From Cryptomeria japonica (lineage: Eukaryota; Streptophyta; Pinopsida; Cupressales; Cupressaceae), in assembly GCF_030272615.1 (NCBI RefSeq), contig NC_081406.1:401960939-402024938 (forward strand): 64,000 nt of DNA, given 5' to 3'. A model generated the notes under the pieces. It saw only the letters and a program-made list of their open reading frames with translations, was not told the DNA's origin and searched no databases. The position numbers were made by a program, and so were the translations under genes. Shown piece by piece: positions 58,049-64,000 of the stretch. Each line of letters begins with the position of its first letter. Positions within the stretch are counted from its first letter, which is position 1.

Positions 58049-59247
58049 ACTCACATTGATCCTTAGCAACAATATGCAGCAGTACCATGGGATTACAATA
58101 CAAGGATATGGTGTGAATGTTGTGGAAGATATGGACATATAAGTGCCAACTGTTTTATAAGGTTTGGAATGAACAACCGGAGATCATGGAGAAATCCCAG
58201 TATGGCACTTATATGTACAACAGTCAATAGTATATGCAGATATACTCCCCTTATTATTATCATTGAACCTATACATGTACATGAAAACATGTTACAAGAT
58301 AGAGGCACATCTAACCATTTTTGCATTAGGAGTTGCATTAGGAGATTGTGTATGATTACAAGGTCAGTCTAACCAATGAGAGATTTTGTTTAGTTATTCA
58401 TTCGAAGAATCTTTTTTTAAGATCAAAGCAATGAATCAAATCACCACTGTAAGAGATCTATTTATACAGCATGATTCTAGGGTTAGATATATGATATGCA
58501 ATGAGATAATAGTGTGTATGCATGAAGGAAGACTGTTATAGAGACACAAAGAGGTCACTGAGAAGGTTATCAGTGAACAGTCGAAGAACAAAGTAAACAG
58601 AAGGGTTTATCGAGTTTCATTATGGGTTACCGAGGTATGCTACAAGCTAGGTAATCTTATTCAGAGCACATAGAATTTGCTTTACCATTTCAGATGTAAA
58701 GTTGTAGATATTTTTAAGGATTATTTTGTAATATTTTGAAGTTGTAAGAGAAACCTTTAACGGGGTAAAAGACTCTAACCAAGTCTATAAATTGTAAATC
58801 CTTTAACCAGGTGCTACACTCATATAGTGTTGTAAAAATCCTTTAGTAAGGTAGATCTAACTGATCTTGATACTCCTAACAGGGTAAGCTATCAGAAATA
58901 GCTAAATGTATCTCTAACTGACCATTCTTTATTATTGTACTAGTGAAGTTGTGGGTGCCATTCCCACCGCAGTTTTTCTCTCTAACCAAGAGATTCTGCG
59001 TGACCAAAATATATGTGTTATGGAGTGAATCATGTGTGATTGTTATCTGTTGATTTTAGTTTTATCTTATGTTACTACACTATTTTGTTTATGCATAACA
59101 GTAAGGTTACTATCAAAGAAAAGTTGTGGAGTATTGATTCACCCCTCCCCTCTCAGTACATTAGCTTTCTATATTGGGCCTAACAATTGGTATCAGAGCC
59201 TGAATCTTAGAAAAGGGTTTAACTACCTAAAGAGAAAGATCTTAGCT

Positions 59248-60252
59248 ATGGAAGGCTACAAAAAATCTCGGAGGATTGTGCATCTTCAAGAAGAGCTGGA
59301 TAATGCAAATCAAGTGATTGCAGACATGGAGAGGCAAATGCAAAAAATATCTGAAAGTAAGGAGAAGATTATCTGATGACTTACAGGATTCTTAAGAGCT
59401 AGTGGAACAAATCAAGACATCATCTAAGAATAGTACATTTGAAGAAACTGAAGAAATGATTTAAATGTTGAAAGAAAAGAACAAAGCATTGGCTGATCAA
59501 CTAAAAGCAATGAAAAGAGAACATGAACATTTCAGTACACAAATGACTGAACATCTAGATGCATTAAGGATAGCTGAGGATAAAGCAAGAGATCTACAAA
59601 TAAAGAAACAATAACTTGAAGCTCTAGTATCTAATAAGGATGATGAAATCATAAGGTTAATAGGCATTCAAAAAAATATGACAGATCAACTAGGTTATGC
59701 ACATCATGAAGGAATTCTAAAGAATGAGGAAAAGAATCTACCGAGAGAGGAATTCATACTACCGAGAGAGGAGAATCATCAAAACAAGCTGGAAAAAGGA
59801 ATAACCTCAAAAAGAAGAAGCCTATTTGCTACTACTGTGGAAATCAAGGTCATACTGCCAACATATGCCAGATCAAAAAAGGTAAGCAATCGAATATCTC
59901 TAAGTCCAATGGATATTGTTATAATTGCAATAAATATGGTCACATACCTAATCAATGTATGACAAAGTCTGTTAACAACCATCAGAAGGCAAAATTCAAA
60001 GGGTTTTTTAAAAACTGCAATAGATATGGACATAGTACCAAGAAGTGCTTGTTTAAGCAAAATAACTACATGAAGTATCCACATCGAGAAAACACTAGAG
60101 GTTACTAAACTCACATAGATCCTTACCGACAATATGCAGCAGTACCATGGGATTACAATACAAGGATATGGTGTGAATGTTGTGGAAGATATGGACATAT
60201 AAGTGCCAACTGTTTTATAAGGTTTGGAATGAACAATCGGAGATCATGGAGA
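59248..60252 (+). pseudogene. ORF1, last array unit, with deletion and fusion to ORF2
   Basis: ATG 59248 (MEGYKKSRRIVHLQEELDN) resembles B1/B2 more than units 0-4 (EELDN rather than EEMDN, and a consensus primer site upstream). An extra A near 59346 shifts the frame, stops occur near 59394 and 59461, and about 200 bp of coiled coil and linker is deleted near 59730. Knuckles CYYCGNQGHTANIC and CYNCNKYGHIPNQC are in the 59678-59962 frame. The sequence runs to AGATCATGGAGA at about 60250 and then jumps into the middle of ORF2. Confidence 0.65.
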
Positions 60253-62968
60253 AAACCTGAACATAATAAGGAAGCCGAAGAATAACAACTCGGCAAACAC
60301 ACTAAAGTTTGGTTCACTACTTGTATGTATGTTTTTCTATTTTGAGAAGTTTTTTCCCTCAGTCGATAAAGTAGTATGGGAGCTACACCGACTATCACCC
60401 ATAAGATCAATGACTACATCAAGAAGTTAGGAGATAACTTCAATGATATCATGGATGATTACTTCAGCAAATTCCAAGAGAAAATGCACAACACGTACAG
60501 GATCCCACCACAACTGGTCGAAAAATACAAGGACAATATATGTTTTGAAGTCGACACTGATTATTGCTATGTAAAGGTTGTTGAACCCAGGACCCAATCA
60601 TTGCAACTAATGGGTTATGAAATTGATTATAATATCACAAAGAAAAAAATTGATGCCTATCTATCATTGCCAGGGCATGCAACTGAACTAAGGTATGGAA
60701 CCTATGAAGAGGTGAAGGAGAAAGTAAAAATGAGCATTGCAGTTCCTAAGGCTACAAGAAAAGCTACAAAGATGATCAAGGCCTTATCTAAGAAATTCAA
60801 GGAAGAATCCTCCTCTCCACCTGTCAAAGGCAATCTTGCCATTATCGAGGAAGAATTAGAAGCACAGGAGGCTACAATAACATTGAGCACAGAGTTGCCA
60901 AAGGGAAAAGTTCTAAAAATAAAGAAACAGGACATCACAAAGGCCCTAGCGACTCCACCAAAAAAGAGACCCAACACCAAAGCATCAGCTGCATCACCAA
61001 GTAAGAAACAAAAGACTATTGTCATTCCTAAGTTAACTAAGACTTACAAGAAATCTACTCGGAGACTCATTTTGGCAAAGGAGTTGAGTGATACAGAGTT
61101 TGATGATGCAAACAAATTCTAGATTGTGAAAAGCAAAAAGGTAAACATTCACAGTGTTGAAAACTTTTGTGCCAATCTCAAAGAATACGGTGGATTTGTA
61201 GGATTCAAATTTGTTATGTATGAGAGTAGGAATAATGATGAGAAATGACAGATTGAAGAAGCTATCATATGTACACTTCTAAAGTTTCGGTTAGCACCAT
61301 TAGAACTAGAAAGGTCACTTCCGAGTGAACTCTACTCACATATTGATAACAAATAGAAATATGCAATGGATTCAGAGAGACAAATAAGAGAAAGAAGTCT
61401 AGTCCATTTATTTCCTGACATGTCCATAGCTGAAATTAAGGAGCATCTGATCACATACAACTCAAAATTTCTTGTGAAACAGAGAGCCTTAAAATTAATG
61501 AATGGGCTATATATTGATGTGGAAAATGAGACTAAAGCCAAGTGGTAGGAGATCTTCAAACAAAAGGATATTGGTGAACAATCTCAAATTGAAATTGTTG
61601 ATGTCACCGAGAAAGATCCAGATGTCACCGAGTAAGGTCTAGACCCAGTTGACACTATACAAATTGATGAAGATGTAATGCATGAAGCAGCACTAGAGCA
61701 AGAAATGATTGAAGGCGCCACTTATGAAAAACTTGTCTCTAGTGAATCTGTCTTAAAACAAGTTCAGCCTTATCCATCGGTGAAGCCACCAGTCTCAATC
61801 GAAGCTCCCAAGGACACTGAGCAAGTTACCAAAGGTAACAAATCTGAAGCTGCAGAGGATACAAGAAACAAATCTGAAGCTGCAGTAGACACAACCAAAG
61901 ATCAGACATCTTAAGCATAGACAAGCACTGCAAATATTACAACTAAGACCCCTAGCACCGAGACACCCAAAGACACTGAAACTGCTATAGGAACAGACCA
62001 AAGTGTTGCATCTACCAAGTAACCTACCGAGGGACAGCAAGCCTCACAAGTACTTACCTTAGTGCCACAGACCAAAGGAAAAGAGAAGAAGGTGAGAAAG
62101 CATGGTTTTGAATTTGACTTATCTAAACTGATCATGTTGCCCAATGTAGACATTTCCAAATTGAAAGGGCAAGCACTCCCTGAATTCAGTGAACTATGCA
62201 AAGCAAAGGCCGAACAGGAGAAGCAACTGGCCATACAGAAAAAAAAATAAAGTACTTCAGAAGGTTAGGACACTACTCACAGAAATGCTACCATCAGCAA
62301 CAATGTAAACTGATGCAGCCATCCATATTTAGTTGGATGAACTCCTTAATCAGATTGAAACATCTAGAGTTGATGCATCTGAGTACTTAAGCAAGATCAA
62401 GTATAAAGAGCTTACAACAAAAATGATAGAGGAAGTCCAAAAATCAATTGCAGTTGGCAAGGTAAAACATGTCAAATTCATTGCTGAGTTGTCCCCTCAA
62501 CTCAAGAACATTCTTTATTTATTCTAGAAACTGTGTACATTTTCTTTATTTATTAAAGACATCAAAAGTAAAACTGATGCCATTGAGAAAGAGATCACCG
62601 GTCTCTCATCTAGGTTGACCACTAAGCCTAATTCAGTTCAGAATTTTTACAAAAAGCTACAACAGCTCATGGCTCAACAGTTAGAACTGAGGAATGAAGA
62701 GCATAAAATTAGGATGGATATAATGACCCTTCAAGCATTATTCCTTCCTCATCTCTCATCAGTACAAGAGCAGCTCAACCAAGCTACAAGCTTATCAACT
62801 ACACAAGAAGGAAGCACTCTTGATGGCTTGATACCACTCTTATCTGATATTCAATCTCAAAAATCCTTAATGGAAAGTCTCAAGGACTCACTCTCAGTCG
62901 CCCTCATCGATGCCTGGACCAAGTATAAGACTATTTTTGATTAGTTACCGCCTCTGGCTGGAAATTAG
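60253..62968 (+). pseudogene. Family B ORF2 remainder (third body, 5' end deleted)
   Basis: It begins at the AAAACCTGAACATAATAAGG junction, equivalent to about 43598 in B2, so the SRVH domain is lost. From 60376 it is open for 248 codons: INDYIKKLGDNFNDIMDDYF, FEVDTDYCYVKVVEPRTQ, MGYEIDYNIT, then the basic block KKRPNTKASAASPSKKQK, ending in DTEFDDANKF at a TAG (61120). Later parts (61366-61548, 62062-62250 and 62615-62944) are broken by stops. It ends TAG 62966-62968 at the same place as B1 and B2. The 60376-61122 stretch is the cleanest copy of the middle of ORF2. Confidence 0.75.
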
Positions 62969-63338
62969 GTTTTTAATGTTTGTCAAAAAGGGGGAGTAAT
63001 ATTATGATACTACATAGAGGAAAGCCTAGCAAAGGGGGAGTAATTCTACACTTGGAGAGTAATACAATTTTGATAACACAAATTTGAGTATTGTATACAA
63101 GGGGAGTATACCGAGTAGAATATATAGAGCATTCAGAGCACACAAGTACAGAACAAAACCGAACATGCAAAATTTATAGTTATGTACAGAATAATGATAA
63201 GGGGAATATATCTACATATACTATTGACTATTGTACATATTGTCAAAGTATAGTCATTTTGTCAAGTATATTTTTTTTGAGTTATGACTTTGTAAGTAGT
63301 TTTTGTCAAACATCTCGACTAATGTCAAAAGGGGAGAT
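62969..63338 (+). other. 3' region and polypurine tracts of the third B body
   Basis: Five GGGGGAG/GGGGA tracts occur near 62988, 63034, 63099, 63199 and 63327-63338, as in B1. The last, AAAAGGGGAGAT, directly precedes LTR3. No gene is present. Confidence 0.7.
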
Positions 63339-64000
63339 TGTTACTACTTATCAAATTGCCATTAGTTTCATATCCAAAGTCATACTATATTCTAGTCGGT
63401 TAGTATTACCGAATCATGCAGTCGGTACACACAGAGAAGTCGGTATGAATAGTCTAGTCGGTTATAGAAGAAAGAAGTCACAGAACATAGTATTCACCGA
63501 GCAATTACCGAGTAAAGTTTCTTGGCTATCGAGTGGTAAAGTTAACTCACCGAGTTGATATTCACCGAGTGAAATGTTGCACCAGATACATTGAACCTGG
63601 ACATGCACATGAAAATGTGTTACAAGATCGAGGCACATCTAACCATTTTTGTATTGGGAATTGCATTAGGATATTGTGTATGATTACAAGGTCAATCTAA
63701 CCAATGAGATATTTTGTTTAGTTATTCATTCGAAGAATCTTTTTGTAAGATCGAAGTAATGAATCAGATCATCGCTGTAAAAGATCTATTTATACAGCAT
63801 GATTCTAGGGTTAGATATATGATGTGCAATGAGATAACAGTGTGTATGCATGAAGGAAGACTATTACAGAGACACAGAGAGGTCACCAAGAAGGTTATCA
63901 GTGAACAGTTGAAGAACAGAGTAAATAGAAGGGTTTATCGAGTTTCATTATGGGTTACCAAGGTATGCTAGAAGCTAGGTAATCTTATTCAGAGCACATA
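63339..64000 (+). repeat. LTR3 of family B (cut by the window end)
   Basis: It starts TGTTACTACTTATC and matches LTR2 through the TATA region (TATTTATACA near 63788). The first 240 bp carry several CACCGAG and TACCGAG words (for example near 63496, 63507, 63550 and 63563) in less decayed form than in LTR2. The rest lies beyond the window. Confidence 0.9.

Larger units (their letters stand above)
46603..60252 (+). repeat. Tandem array of ~2.22-kb rearranged family B units
   Basis: Six ORF1-bearing segments lie head to tail. A starting segment (46603-48155) has only the U5 part of the LTR. Four full units begin at the GAACC of a truncated LTR at 48156, 51601, 53821 and 56043. A last unit (58265-60252) is fused to ORF2. 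Starts are 3445, 2220, 2222 and 2222 bp apart; the first figure falls to 2222 after removing the 1,219-bp transposon and its 4-bp duplication. Each unit is truncated LTR (TATA kept), primer site, ORF1, and an inverted ~50-bp piece of the 3' region. Units share derived variants, so they arose by amplification after the rearrangement. Confidence 0.9.

Noticed and set aside
46603-60252. CRISPR-like or centromeric satellite array
   Set aside because: Units are 2.2 kb and consist of recognisable LTR, primer site and ORF1. There are no short repeats with spacers, and unit length is far above usual centromeric monomers.

Overview
This window looks like nuclear DNA from a large, repeat-rich plant genome, probably a gymnosperm such as a conifer. 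That assignment is inference from the density of long-LTR retroelements and from the families present. I see no ordinary host gene, rRNA, tRNA or CRISPR array. Nearly everything is nested, decaying LTR-retrotransposon sequence, and many in-frame stops look like C-to-T or G-to-A changes (CAG to TAG, CGA to TGA, TGG to TGA).

Layout. 1-2121: left-truncated LTR-like sequence with a degenerate ~40-bp tandem repeat. 2122-6517 (minus): family A copy A1. 6518-10490 plus 17018-17323 (plus): a long unrecognised reading frame, family C, with an intron-like leader full of short palindromes. 10491-17012 (plus): complete family A copy A2, inserted into C with a 5-bp target duplication. 17324-19158: LTR/UTR-like DNA and a Ty3/gypsy gag fragment. 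19159-20204: solo LTR. 20218-23762 (plus): Ty1/copia element D (LTR, gag, protease, integrase), cut before reverse transcriptase. 23763-32951 (minus): a Ty3/gypsy element of Tat type with a second, archaeal-like RNase H domain and, in antisense, a plant mobile domain gene with its own TATA box. 32952-64000 (plus): family B in a head-to-tail LTR-body-LTR-body-LTR arrangement. Its second body contains a tandem array of ~2.22-kb units (46603-60252), one of them split by a 1.2-kb TIR transposon carrying ten GGGGGCCCG palindromes.

The most unusual content is families A and B. Both have normal LTRs, an initiator-Met-type primer binding site and polypurine tracts, but no protease, integrase or reverse transcriptase. 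Instead each carries two non-canonical frames: ORF1 (coiled coil followed by four or five CCHC zinc knuckles, in the gag position) and ORF2 (about 1,130-1,170 codons: an N-terminal domain with a conserved SRVHxxFxWL motif, a basic NLS-like segment, acidic low-complexity stretches and a helical C-terminus). ORF2 of A and B are homologous, and the ~1,200-codon C frame has the same general plan. These look like non-autonomous retrotransposons that keep large protein-coding genes. Copia element D shares the LTR start and the variant primer site of family A and is a plausible relative of its helper.

In the B array a rearranged unit was amplified: LTR fragment with TATA box, primer site, ORF1, and a ~50-bp inverted piece of the element's 3' region. 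Each unit therefore retains promoter sequence plus a zinc-knuckle gene with a new chimeric C-terminus.
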